Shown piece after piece: positions 29,815 to 38,086 of a stretch of 64,000 nucleotides of DNA (position 1 is the first letter of the stretch; each line of letters opens with the position of its first letter). Under the pieces are notes generated by a model. That model did no database searches. It saw only the letters and a program-made list of their open reading frames with translations, and had not been told where the DNA came from. The stretch is from Symbiodinium natans (lineage: Eukaryota > Sar > Dinophyceae > Suessiales > Symbiodiniaceae): contig CAJNDS010002091.1 of NCBI GenBank assembly GCA_905221605.1, positions 972,501-1,036,500 of the forward strand, in the 5' to 3' direction. The position numbers and the translations under genes are program-made.

Positions 29815-29893
29815 TAATGCTCTTGCAGCCCACGCAGCCTAGAAGACTCTCCAGCCGCTCAACAGCCTCGGCTTGGAGGTTCTGGGCTCTTTC
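29815..29893 (-). CDS. Exon of coiled-coil protein
   Basis: Frame ERAQNLQAEAVERLESLLGC, then VGCKSI, high GC3. Lies downstream of 32496, 31645, 30562 and 30134 on the same strand and may belong to one coiled-coil/acidic protein. Confidence 0.55.
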
Positions 29894-30133
29894 GGGGTTT
29901 AGGGTTTAGGGTTTAGGGTTTGGGGTTTAGGATTTAGGGTTTAGGGTTTAGGGCTTAGGGTTTAGGGTTTGGGGGTGTTTAGGGTTTAGGGTTTTTTCGA
30001 GTTTAGGGTTCAGGGCTCAGGATTCAGTGTTTAGGGTTTAGGGCCTTTACGGTTCAGGGTAGGCGCATAGGCAAGAACTCGAAAAAGGAAGGTAGTGGGA
30101 GCTTGAGGGAAGCCATCATCAGCACAATCACCG

Positions 30134-30408
30134 TCATTCGTCACCGTCGCCATCATCATCATCATCATCAACATCATCATCATCACCGTCACCGCCAACA
30201 TACTCCAAACCATCATCAGCCGCCGTATCGTCATCATCATCACAATCATCCCCATCATCATCACCATCATCATCACCATCATCATCACCATCATCATCAC
30301 CATCATCATCATCACCATCATCATCACCATCATCATCGTTGTCACCGTCGTCGTCATCGTCAAATTCCTGAACATCATCGTCGTCTACATCATCGCCTCC
30401 ACTGTCAT
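30134..30408 (-). CDS. Acidic Asp-rich exon on (GAT)n repeat
   Basis: Starts at ATAAG|ATGACAG and stays open for 91 codons: DDSGGDDVDDDDVQEF, then long GAT/GGT runs, TAADDGLEYVGGDG, and ends DGDGDE-TGA. The + frame reads poly-His and another minus frame poly-Met, but the Asp frame also keeps sense in the non-repetitive parts. Probably an acidic tail. Confidence 0.5.
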
Positions 30409-30561
30409 CTTATTCTTCGTCGTCGTCCTCATCATTGTCATCAGATAAACCCTGAACCCTAAACCCTAAACCCGAAACCCGAAACCCTAAACCCGAAACC
30501 CTAAACCCGAAATCCTAAACCCTAAACCCTCCCCCCCCCCCCCCCCCCCCCAGAGGCAGCC

Positions 30562-30645
30562 AGAGGTGCAGATCGGAGCCCCGAATCGATTTCGACGGTG
30601 CTGTTGCTGAGGGAAATCTGCGGCCCATGGGATTTGGGGTTCAGG
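30562..30645 (-). CDS. Internal exon, strand probable
   Basis: GGGCCGCAG|ATTTCCC, frame ISLSNSTVEIDSGLRSAPLA. A + reading after the C16-AG tract (ADRSPESISTVLLLREICGP) is also open. Confidence 0.4.
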
Positions 30646-30951
30646 GTTTAAGGGTTAAGGTTTTAGGGTTTAGGGTTTAGGGTTTAGGTTTTAGGGTTTA
30701 GGGTTTAGGGTTTAGGGTTTAGGGTTTAGGGTTTAGGGTTTAGGGGTTTGAGGGGTTTGGGTTCAGGGCTTAGGGGTTAGGGGGTTTAGGGGTATAAGGG
30801 TTCAGGGTTTACGGTTTACGAGTTTAGTGCTTAGGGGTTTAGGGATTCAGGGGTTAGGCTTTAGGGGTTTAGGGGCTCAGGGTTTAGGGTTTCGGGCTTC
30901 GGGGTTTAGGTTTAGGGGTTGGGGTTTCGGGTTTAGGGTTCCGCATCTCAC

Positions 30952-31233
30952 GTCCAAGCATTCACCAGTCAAGCAGCCGGTCAAGTGACGGAGACATACG
31001 CACCCACCCATTGGGTCCCGCAACATTGGAAGACATGTATATCCGGAAGACATGTAAATCCACATCTCAAGCCCACATTCCTTTCAAACCACGAAGCCCA
31101 TGGCTCCACAGGCCCTAAGCCCTACGGGTCAAGGCCCAGTAGCCCCTCAATCCCAAAGACCAAGGCCCTAAAGCCACCAAATCCAAAACGAAAGGCCAGG
31201 AGGCCCCAAACCCTAAAGCTCAAGGCCCAGTAG
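30952..31233 (+). CDS. Coding candidate grading into repeats
   Basis: The + frame SHVQAFTSQAAGQVTETYAP, then THWVPQHWKTCISGRHVN, continues into Lys/Pro-rich residues encoded by degenerate telomeric repeats. Only the first 45 codons look genuine. Confidence 0.3.
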   Translation, partial: VQAFTSQAAGQVTETYAPTHWVPQHWKTCISGRHVNPHLKPTFLSNHEAHGSTGPKPYGSRPSSPSIPKTKALKPPNPKRKARRPQTLKLKAQ

Positions 31234-31489
31234 ACCCTCAACCCTAAACCCTAAACCCGAAGCCCGAAACCCGACAGCCCAAGGCCAAGAGGCCCTAAAC
31301 TCTAAAGCCCACGGCCCAAGACCCTAAACCCAAAAGCCCGAGGCCCAACAGAAGCCTAAACCCTAAACCCCAAAACCCTAAACCCTAAACCCCAAAATCC
31401 TAACCCTAAACCCCAAAACCCTAAACCCCAAAACCCTAAACCCCAAACCCTAAACCCTAAAGCCCAAGGCCAGACGAAAAGCGTGCCAA

Positions 31490-31625
31490 CAATTATGAAA
31501 ACCGTGCCCAAAACCACGAAAGTTTGTGCCGATGCCCAGAAAAAGGGTGCCCACGGCAAACGTGCCCAAAACCACGAAAAACGTGCCCAAAACCGCGAAA
31601 AATGTGCCCGCTTTGTGTTTTTAGG
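31490..31625. repeat. Minisatellite of about 21 bp
   Basis: CGTGCCCAAAACCACGAAA-type units, about five diverged copies, directly downstream of the minus exon at 31645-31894 and possibly its donor region. Confidence 0.6.
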
Positions 31626-31644
31626 CACAAGGGCACAAACGTGC

Positions 31645-31894
31645 CTCGCCTGAGCAACCTCCTCCTTGGACGCCGCTTTGGGAGAAGGGTCCGGCTCCGG
31701 AAACTCAAGGAAATCATCGCAATCCGAGTCCTTGAGCCGCACGTGGGCGGTAGCCAACTAGCGCGTTCGCTCCTCCAGCCTTTCCAACATCTTCTTCTCC
31801 TGCTCTTGGCGCACAGAGGTCGTGTCGAACAACCTGCTCAGCCCATCGGCCAAACGCATGCTTCGAGCATGTCCGGAAACTGGCAGAAACTTGC
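31645..31894 (-). pseudogene. Coiled-coil exon with in-frame TAG
   Basis: Acceptor TGATTTCAG|GCAAG. The frame reads FLPVSGHARSMRLADGLSRL, FDTTSVRQEQEKKMLERLEE, RTR, stop at 31758-31760, then LATAHVRLKDSDCDDFLEFP, EPDPSPKAASKEEVAQARH. The frame is convincing on both sides of the stop. A CAG-to-TAG change would explain it. Possible end GCGAG|GCACG. Confidence 0.6.
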
Positions 31895-32169
31895 CTGAAA
31901 TCACGAAGCCACTAGGGTGTTTCTGTATATAGTACAGTAAGACAGGTTTATGGTTTAGGGTTCAGGGATTAGGGTCTAGGGCTTAGAGGTTCAGGGCTTA
32001 GGGTTTAGGGTTTAGGGTTTAGACATGAGCCTGAAAGCATTGAAGGTTCAGGTGTGGGGGCTTAGGATGTAGGGTTTGGGGCTTAGGGGTTCATCTCCGA
32101 GGGTTTAGGGTTTAGGGTTCATGGTTCAGGGTTTAGGGTTCAGGGTTCAGGGTTCAGGGTTGAAAAAGT

Positions 32170-32363
32170 TTAGGGTTGCCCTGCATCCGAAACTCTCAGC
32201 TGTACACGCTGCTCTCACTGCACATAACCAAACTAAACCTCAGAATACCTCACCAAGCCACGTGCCCACGGGTCCGTCCTACATCTCCCCACCTGAAACA
32301 CCAACCGCACGAAGAATGCTCAAAGTTGACACAAAACCTGAAACCCTCACCCTTAAACCCTAA
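32170..32363 (+). CDS. Coding candidate on + strand
   Basis: Frame ALHPKLSAVHAALTAHNQTK, then SYISPPETPTARRMLKVDTK, running into repeat-encoded residues. Unknown. Confidence 0.3.
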
Positions 32364-32495
32364 ACCCCAAACCCCTAACCTCAAACCCCAGAACCCTGAG
32401 CCGCGAAAACTCCCCAAAAAAAAACCAAACCCTAAACCCTAAACCCGAACCCCTAGACCCTAAACCCTATACCCTAAACCCTACACCCTAAACCC

Positions 32496-32577
32496 TAAAG
32501 CGTGCGCTGGCCTCTAGCTTCTCCGCAACGGCCCGGAGTTCAGCCTGGCTTGAGCGCTCATGCGAGTTGCTCTTGGT
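32496..32577 (-). CDS. Exon of coiled-coil protein
   Basis: Frame SNSHERSSQAELRAVAEKLE, then ASAR, after CTACCAAG|AGC. Helical, high GC3, probably upstream of 31645-31894. Confidence 0.55.
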
Positions 32578-32589
32578 AGGTTTAGGCTT

Positions 32590-33490
32590 TTGGGTTTAGG
32601 GTTTAGGGTTTATGGTTTGGGGTTTAGGGTTTAGGGTTTAGGGCTTAGGGTTTGGGATTTGGGGCTTGGGGTTTAGGGTTTAGGGTTTGGGGTTTGGGGT
32701 TTGGGTTTAGGGTTTAGGGTTTGGGGTTTGGGGTTTAGGGTTTAGGGTTTAGGGTTTAGGCGTTGGGGTTTGGGGTTTGGGTTTGGGGTTTCGGGTTTAG
32801 GGTTTCGTGTTTAGGATCTAGGGTTCAGGGTTTCGGGTTTGGGTTTGGGGTTTGGGGTCTAGGGTTCAGGGTTTAGGGTTTAGTTCAGGGTTCAGGGCTT
32901 AGGGTTTGGGTTTAGGGTTTAGGGTTTGGGGTTTAGGGTTCAGGGTTCAGGGTTGAGGGTTTCGGGTTTCGGGTTTGGGATTTGGGGCTCGGGGTTTGGG
33001 GTTTGGGGTTTGGGGTTCAGGGTTCAGGGTTTAGGCTTTAGGCTTTAGGGTTAGCGTTGGAGGTTTAGGGCCCAAAGCCCCCAAACCTTACGGGGGGTTA
33101 GTAAACCCAAACCCTAAACCCTAAACCCTAAACTCTAAACCCTAGACCCTGCAGTCTAAAAAAGCCGAAAGGCTCAAAGCCCTAAAGCCTCAAACCTAAA
33201 AGCCTAGGTTTAGGGTTTAGGGTTTAGGGTCTAGGCTTTAGGCTTTAGGGTTTAGGGTTTAGGGTTTAGGGTTTAGGGTTTAGGGTTTAGGGTTTAGGGT
33301 TTAGGGTTTAGGGTTTAGGGTTTAGGGTTTAGGGTTTAGGGTTTAGGGTTAGGATTTAGGGTTTAGGGTTTAGGGTTTAGGGTTTAGGGTTTAGGGTTTA
33401 GGGTTTAGGGTTTAGGGTTTAGGGTTTAGGGTTTAGGGTTTAGGGTTTAGGGTTTAGGGTTTAGGGTTTAGGGTTTCGGGTTTAGGGTTT
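32590..33490. repeat. Degenerate then pure telomeric arrays
   Basis: TTTAGGG mixed with TTTGGGG and TTCAGGG units to 33060, a 140-bp C-rich break, then about 40 clean units from 33208. No exon seen in 900 bp. Confidence 0.95.
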
Positions 33491-33745
33491 CTAAGACCCT
33501 AAAGCCCCTCAGGCCCAAGAACCGCCTGCCCTCATAGACTCTAAAGTCCCATGAGCCCCGGGCCCCAAAAGTTAAATCCTAAACCCTACACCCTACACCC
33601 TCCACCCTACACCCTAAACCCTAAACCCTACACCCTACACCCCAAACCCTAAACCCTAAACCCTAAACCCTAAACCCTAAACCCTACACCCTACACCCTA
33701 AACCCTAAACCCTAAACCCTAAATCCTAAATCCTAAACCCTACAC

Positions 33746-33811
33746 CTTGCCTCCAGCTCGGAGGACGTCGACCCTTTTGCCGAGACCTTGCCGCAGAATG
33801 AAGTCAGGATT
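33746..33811 (-). CDS. Internal exon
   Basis: AACCCAG|AATCC, frame NPDFILRQGLGKRVDVLRAG, then GK, donor GGCAAG|GTGTAGG. Both sites good. Confidence 0.55.
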
Positions 33812-34402
33812 CTGGGTTTAGGCCTTAGGGATCATTTTTAGGGTTTAGGGTTTAGGGTTTAGGGTTTAGGGTTTAGGGTTTAGGGTTTAGGGTTTAGGGT
33901 TTAGGGTTTAGGGTTTAGGGTTTAGGGTTTACGGTTCAGGGTTTAGGGTTTAGGGTTTAGGGTTTAGGGTTTAGCTGGGGACCGACGTTCGGCATTTTGA
34001 GGGTTTTGGGGTTCTAGGGCTCAGGGTTGGGATTGGGAATCCGGCCCCCTCCGGCAGCAGCAAGCTGCGCTAGGACCGGTGCGCAGCAAGAACGGCGGAG
34101 AATACGCCCAACAGCAGGGTTTAGTGAGTAGGGTTTAGGGACTCGGGTTTTGGGTGTAGAAGTACCAGCCCTAAACCCTAAACCCTAAACCCTAAACCCT
34201 AAACCCTAAACCCTCGGAACTTTTCATCGGCATAGTGTGAGCTACCCAGAACTCCCATCTGTCATGCACGTACCCATTCCCCTGCTTCCCTGCTAGGAAC
34301 GACTTGGAACCCTGAGGCCCATGTTCCTGAACCCTGAACCCTGAACCCTAAACCCTAAACCCTAAACCCTAAACCCTAAACCCGAAACCCGAAACCCTAA
34401 CC

Positions 34403-34606
34403 CTAAACCCTAAACCCTAAACCTGCTGTGGCAATCGTACCTTTTTGCTGTATCTGGGTGGCTTCTAAGGAACCCTGAACCCGAAACTCTTGAATGAAAC
34501 CCCCACAACAGAGATATATTCCGATGATTCCCTTGTGAAATCTTAGTTTCAGATATTGCGACCGTGTTTCTGACACCTTGAAATCCAAATCTCTCTCTCG
34601 GCTCAT
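34403..34606 (-). CDS. First coding exon or short ORF
   Basis: ATG 34606 (CCGATGAGC) opens MSRERDLDFKVSETRSQYLK, then LRFHKGIIGIYLCCGGFIQE. TTCAAG|GTGTCAG could be an early donor. The end runs into repeats. Confidence 0.4.
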   Translation of the reverse strand: MSRERDLDFKVSETRSQYLKLRFHKGIIGIYLCCGGFIQEFRVQGSLEATQIQQKGTIATAGLGFRV

Positions 34607-34670
34607 CGGAGCAACCAGAGCAGCTTAGGGTTTAGGGCTTCGGGGGGGGGGGGGGGGCTTAGGGTTCGGG

Positions 34671-34812
34671 TTGGGATGTTCCCCCTTTGACTAACAAACC
34701 CTAAACCCTAACCCCCAAACCCTAAACCCTAAAACCCTAAACCCTTAAACCCTGAAGGGATTCTAAACCAGGGTGGTACTACAATCCCTGCTAAGGAGCT
34801 GTCAGTACAAGG
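34671..34812. mobile_element. Family B foldback split by telomeric repeat
   Basis: GGGATGTTCCCCCTTTGACT arm and AAGGAGCTGTCAGTACAAGG arm with about 65 bp of CCCTAAA units inside. Confidence 0.5.
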
Positions 34813-34896
34813 TGTTTTGGGTTTTGGGTTTAGGGTTTCGGGTTTCGGGTTTAGGGTTTAGGGTTTAGGGGGGAATCCCCAGGGTTCGGGTCGTAC

Positions 34897-34956
34897 CCGC
34901 CGCCTCGACGTCCGTCTCCACTGCCGTCGGCTGAGTCGGCTGTACTTTGGAGTCGC
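34897..34956 (-). CDS. Internal exon
   Basis: AAACCAG|GCGACTCC, frame DSKVQPTQPTAVETDVEAA, donor GGCGG|GTACGAC. Both sites fit well. Confidence 0.55.
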
Positions 34957-35131
34957 CTGGTTTAGGGTTTAGGCTTTAGGGTTTAGGGTTTAGGGTTTAG
35001 GCTAACGCTGATGGCATTGTCATGATATGACATCACAACTTACATCATTGTGGGGTGTAAGTGTGCATAGTCCTCCCAAGTAAGCCCTCAATAGCAGGCC
35101 CTAAAAGGAATATGGGCTCTTTCCCTTACAC

Positions 35132-35213
35132 CCCCTTGTCTCCTTGTGACTACCGTCGGGGTACTCGCCGGACCAAGAGCCATAATCTAGACTGAACTCG
35201 ATGCAGATGTTGT
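35132..35213 (-). CDS. Internal exon
   Basis: CCCCCAG|ACAAC, frame DNICIEFSLDYGSWSGEYPD, then GSHKETRG, donor near |GTGTAAG. Unknown family. Confidence 0.6.
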
Positions 35214-35269
35214 CTGGGGGTTAGGGTTTAGGATTTGGGCTTTAGGGTTTAGGCTTTAGGGTTTAGGGT

Positions 35270-35362
35270 TCCGATTTAGGGGTACCTTATTGGATTCCTT
35301 TTTATAAGGGAATCCTACTATTTGGGGGTAACTGCCCCCTATTTTCGTAAACCCGCATATCG
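35270..35362. mobile_element. Foldback element, family E
   Basis: CGATTTAGGGGTACCTTATTGG, CCTACTATTTGGGG and CCCCTATTTTCG motifs as at 427. Confidence 0.55.
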
Positions 35363-35656
35363 TTTGGGGTCTAGGGTTTAGGGCATCCAACAAGTGGTCA
35401 TGGTTTAGGTTTGGCCATGATGCAGACGCCTAAATTGTACTGTGGAACTAGGGCAGCTCCAAACATTGAACTCAAACGAAGATAGAACCCTGAAGGTTTT
35501 TGAGGTTGAGGGTTTCGGGCTTTAGGGATTTAACACTGAGGGTCTAGTGTTTTAGGGTTTAAGGCTTTTTGGGGCTGCAGAACTTTTCCCTGAACCCTAA
35601 ACCCTAAACCCAAAAACCCTAAACCCCAAACCCCAAAACCCTTGGAAAAAAGTGGC

Positions 35657-35716
35657 CTAGCCTTCCTCCTCTTTGTCGTCGTCTGAGTCTGAGGAAGACG
35701 ACCCAAGGCCGGATTC
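35657..35716 (-). CDS. Terminal acidic exon
   Basis: AAACCAG|GAATCC, frame [19 protein letters not shown] and TAG: a typical acidic C-terminus, following 35132-35213 on this strand. The + strand also spells an acidic Ser-rich peptide, so direction rests on the splice site and stop. Confidence 0.55.
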   Translation of the reverse strand, partial: ESGLGSSSSDSDDDKEEEG

Positions 35717-35723
35717 CTGGTTT

Positions 35724-36285
35724 AGGGTTTGGGGTTTGGGGCTTGGGGCTTGGGGCTTTGGGTTTGGGGCTTGGGGCTTGGGGCTTGGGGGTTGGAGTTT
35801 GGCGGTTGGGGGTTGGGGTTTGGGGTTTGGGGTTTGGGGTTTGGGGTTTGGGGTTTGGGGTGTGGGGTTTGGGGTTTGGGGTTTGGGGTTTGGGGTTTGG
35901 GGTTTGGGGTTTGGGGTTTGGGGTTTGGGGTTTGGGGTTTGGGGTTTGGGGTTTGGGGTTTGGGGTTTGGGGTTTGGGGTTTGTGGTTTGGGGTTTGGGG
36001 TTTGGGGGTTGGGGTTTGGGGTTTTAGGGTTTGGGGTTTGGGGTGGGGTTAGGGTTTGGGTGTTTTGGGGTTGGGGTTTGGGTTGGGGTTGGGGTTTGGG
36101 GTTGGGGTTTGTGGGTTTGGGGTTTGGGGTTTGGGGGTTTGGGGTTTGGGGTTTGGGGTTTGGGGTTTGGGGTTTGGGGGTTGGGGTTTGGGGTTTGGGG
36201 TTTGGGGTTTGGGGTTTGGGGTTTGGGGTTTGGGGTTTGGGGTTTGGGGTTTGGGGTTTGGGGTTTGGGGTTTGGGGTTTGGAGC
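35724..36285. repeat. Variant array (TTTGGGG)n
   Basis: About 78 units of TTTGGGG, with short GTTGGGG and TTTTAGGG interruptions. The most G-rich block of the window; all three + frames are open only because of the repeat. Confidence 0.97.
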
Positions 36286-36349
36286 CTAGACCCTAGGCCC
36301 ACACGCAAAAGCCTGTCAAAACCTAAGCCCGGCGTTGAAACCCCCAACT

Positions 36350-36710
36350 TTTAGGGTTTAGGGTTTAGGGTTTAGGGTTTAGGGTTTAGGGTTGAGGGTT
36401 TAGGGTTTAGGGTTTAGGGTTTAGGGTTTAGGGTTTAGGGTTTAGGGTTTAGGGTTTAGGGTTTAGGGTTTAGGGTTAGGGTGGACCTGAACCCCCCAGC
36501 CTCGTCAGACTCCAGGGCAGCACCGGCACCTTTAGCCATCTTTCGCATCGTCAGAGACCTGGTGTTCGAGCATTGGGGTTTAGGGTTTAGGGTTTAGGGT
36601 TTGGGGTTTAGGGTTTGGGGTTTAGGGTTTAGGGTTTAGGTTTAGGGTTTAGGGTTTAGGGTTTAGGGTTTAGGGTTTAGGGTTTAGGGTTTAGGGCTTA
36701 GCGTTTAGGG
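36350..36710. repeat. Telomeric arrays around a coding cassette
   Basis: TTTAGGG at 36350-36478 and 36578-36712. The cassette between them is listed separately. Confidence 0.95.
36481..36572. CDS. Coding cassette, strand uncertain
   Basis: The + frame VDLNPPASSDSRAAPAPLAI, then FRIVRDLVFEHWG, and a minus frame MAKGAGAALESDEAGGFRST both look coding. Confidence 0.4.
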
Positions 36711-37074
36711 TTAGCGAATAGGGAGCCAGGGTTAAGGTGTGAGGAGTTCAGAGGTTGGCTTTTGACACCTTCAGGGTTTGAGGGGGATAACCCTAAACCC
36801 TAAAACCCCAAAACCCTAAAAAAGAGCTTAATTGGGTTTAGAGGTCAGGAGATCAGTGGTTTCAGGAGTTTGCGGTTTGCGGTTTAGGGTTTAGGGTTTA
36901 GGGTTTAGGGTTTAGGGTTTAGGGTTTAGGGTTTAGGGTTTAGGGTTTAGGGTTTAGGCTTTAGGGTTTGTGGGTTTAGGGTTTGGGGTTCGGGGTTCGG
37001 GGTTTAGGGTTTGTTTTCAATGTTGCTTTTTTGTTCCGGTTTGGCGGTTAGGGCGTACTTAAAGGATCAGGGGG

Positions 37075-37165
37075 CGGCCTTGTAAGTGGGGTTATAAGAA
37101 AGGTAACGATACTTCTCATTACTTATAATAAGCCCCATTCAGGCCCTACGTGCCCCGATGGTTAG
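37075..37165. mobile_element. Foldback element, family D
   Basis: TTGTAAGTGGGGTTATAAGAAAGG arm and the CTTATAATAAGCCCC region; same family as 63695. Confidence 0.5.
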
Positions 37166-37233
37166 GGCGTGGGGTTCATGAAGGTGGTCACGTAGTGCTT
37201 GGACTGGAGGTTGAGGGTTTGCTGGTCCCAGGT
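37162..37233 (-). CDS. Terminal exon
   Basis: Frame TWDQQTLNLQSKHYVTTFMN, then PTP and TAA, high GC3. It lies downstream of the channel exons but no link is proven. Confidence 0.45.
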   Translation of the reverse strand, partial: TWDQQTLNLQSKHYVTTFMNPTP

Positions 37234-37351
37234 TATCCCAAACCCTAAACCCTAAACCCTAAACCCTAGGGGATAACCCTAAACCCTAAACCCTCAAACC
37301 CTGAGCCCCAGACCCGAAACCCTAAACCCTAAACCCTGAGCCCCGGACCCC

Positions 37352-37404
37352 TGGAGTGGTTCGGACTTGAGGCTTTGGGAAGTTGGGTGTTCCTGATGTT
37401 CTAC
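37352..37404 (-). CDS. Internal exon sharing an intron 3' end with the channel exon at 40152
   Basis: Acceptor CCCAGCAAGCTGCAG|GTAGAACAT, frame VEHQEHPTSQSLKSEPLQ. The 15 bases before the junction equal those before 40152. A + frame (WFGLEALGSWVFLMFYLQLA) is also open. Confidence 0.45.
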
Positions 37405-37828
37405 CTGCAGCTTGCTGGGTGTGGGATTGAGGGTTTAGGGTGTCGGGTTTAGGGGTTTAGGGGTTTAGGGTTTCGGGTTCAGGGTGTTAAGGGTCTGGGC
37501 TTAGGGCTTGGGATGTTAAGGATTTAGGGTTTAGGGTTTGGGGCTTGGGAAGGGTTAGTGCTTAGGGTGTGTGGTGCTACTGGTTTAGGGTTTAGGTCTT
37601 AGGGATTAAGGGATTAGGGAGTTAAGGGTTTCGGGCCAAGGGGTCAAAGATGTTAGGGGTTAGGGGCTAAGGGTGTTTAGGGGGTTTAGCGTCTCAGGGG
37701 GGTTGGGGTGTTTAGAGTTCAGAGTTTAGGGTTTGGGGTCTTGGGGATTAGGGTGTAAGGGTGTACGGTTTAATGGTCGTAGGGATCGGTTGTTGAGGGG
37801 GTTAAGGCTTTAGGGTTTTAGGGTGGTA

Positions 37829-37884
37829 GAGCTCTTGCCCCGGAATGCCGTGGGATCTTGCACGTACACGTGCTTTTGGGCATG
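37829..37884 (-). CDS. Internal exon
   Basis: TTCGCTGCCCAG|CATGCC, frame HAQKHVYVQDPTAFRGKSS. Possibly continues the channel C-terminus. Confidence 0.5.
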
Positions 37885-38005
37885 CTGGGCAGCGAAATGT
37901 AGGGTACCCAAACAAGGGACCTAATTGAGACCAGAACTGACCATAAAGGGACGCCAAAAAAGGATAAACTATTTTGGGAAGCCCTCATGTTGTGTCACTG
38001 CGTGC

Positions 38006-38086
38006 TCAATGTTGAAGGCCGAGTGGCAGCTTTTCTAGCTGACCAGAGAACCTCTCGAAATGGTCAAACGCTAAGTCGTAGATCTC
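38006..38086 (-). CDS. Channel exon, C-terminal helix
   Basis: Excellent acceptor TTTTCTGGTCCTCTGGCAG|GAG, frame EIYDLAFDHFERFSGQLEKL, then PLGLQH-stop (an internal GC donor AAAGCT|GCC is possible). It continues the helix of 40115-40152 in phase 0 if that exon ends at CTGCAG or CAGGAG, both with a GA donor. Confidence 0.6.
   Translation of the reverse strand, partial: EIYDLAFDHFERFSGQLEKLPLGLQH

Noticed and set aside
30103-30462. Poly-His (+) and poly-Met (minus) ORFs
   Set aside because: Alternative frames of the (GAT)n repeat; only the Asp frame stays sensible in the unique parts.
35724-36285. Long Gly/Trp/Phe-rich ORFs in all three + frames and a Pro-rich one on minus
   Set aside because: Direct translation of the TTTGGGG array; no unique sequence or codon signal.
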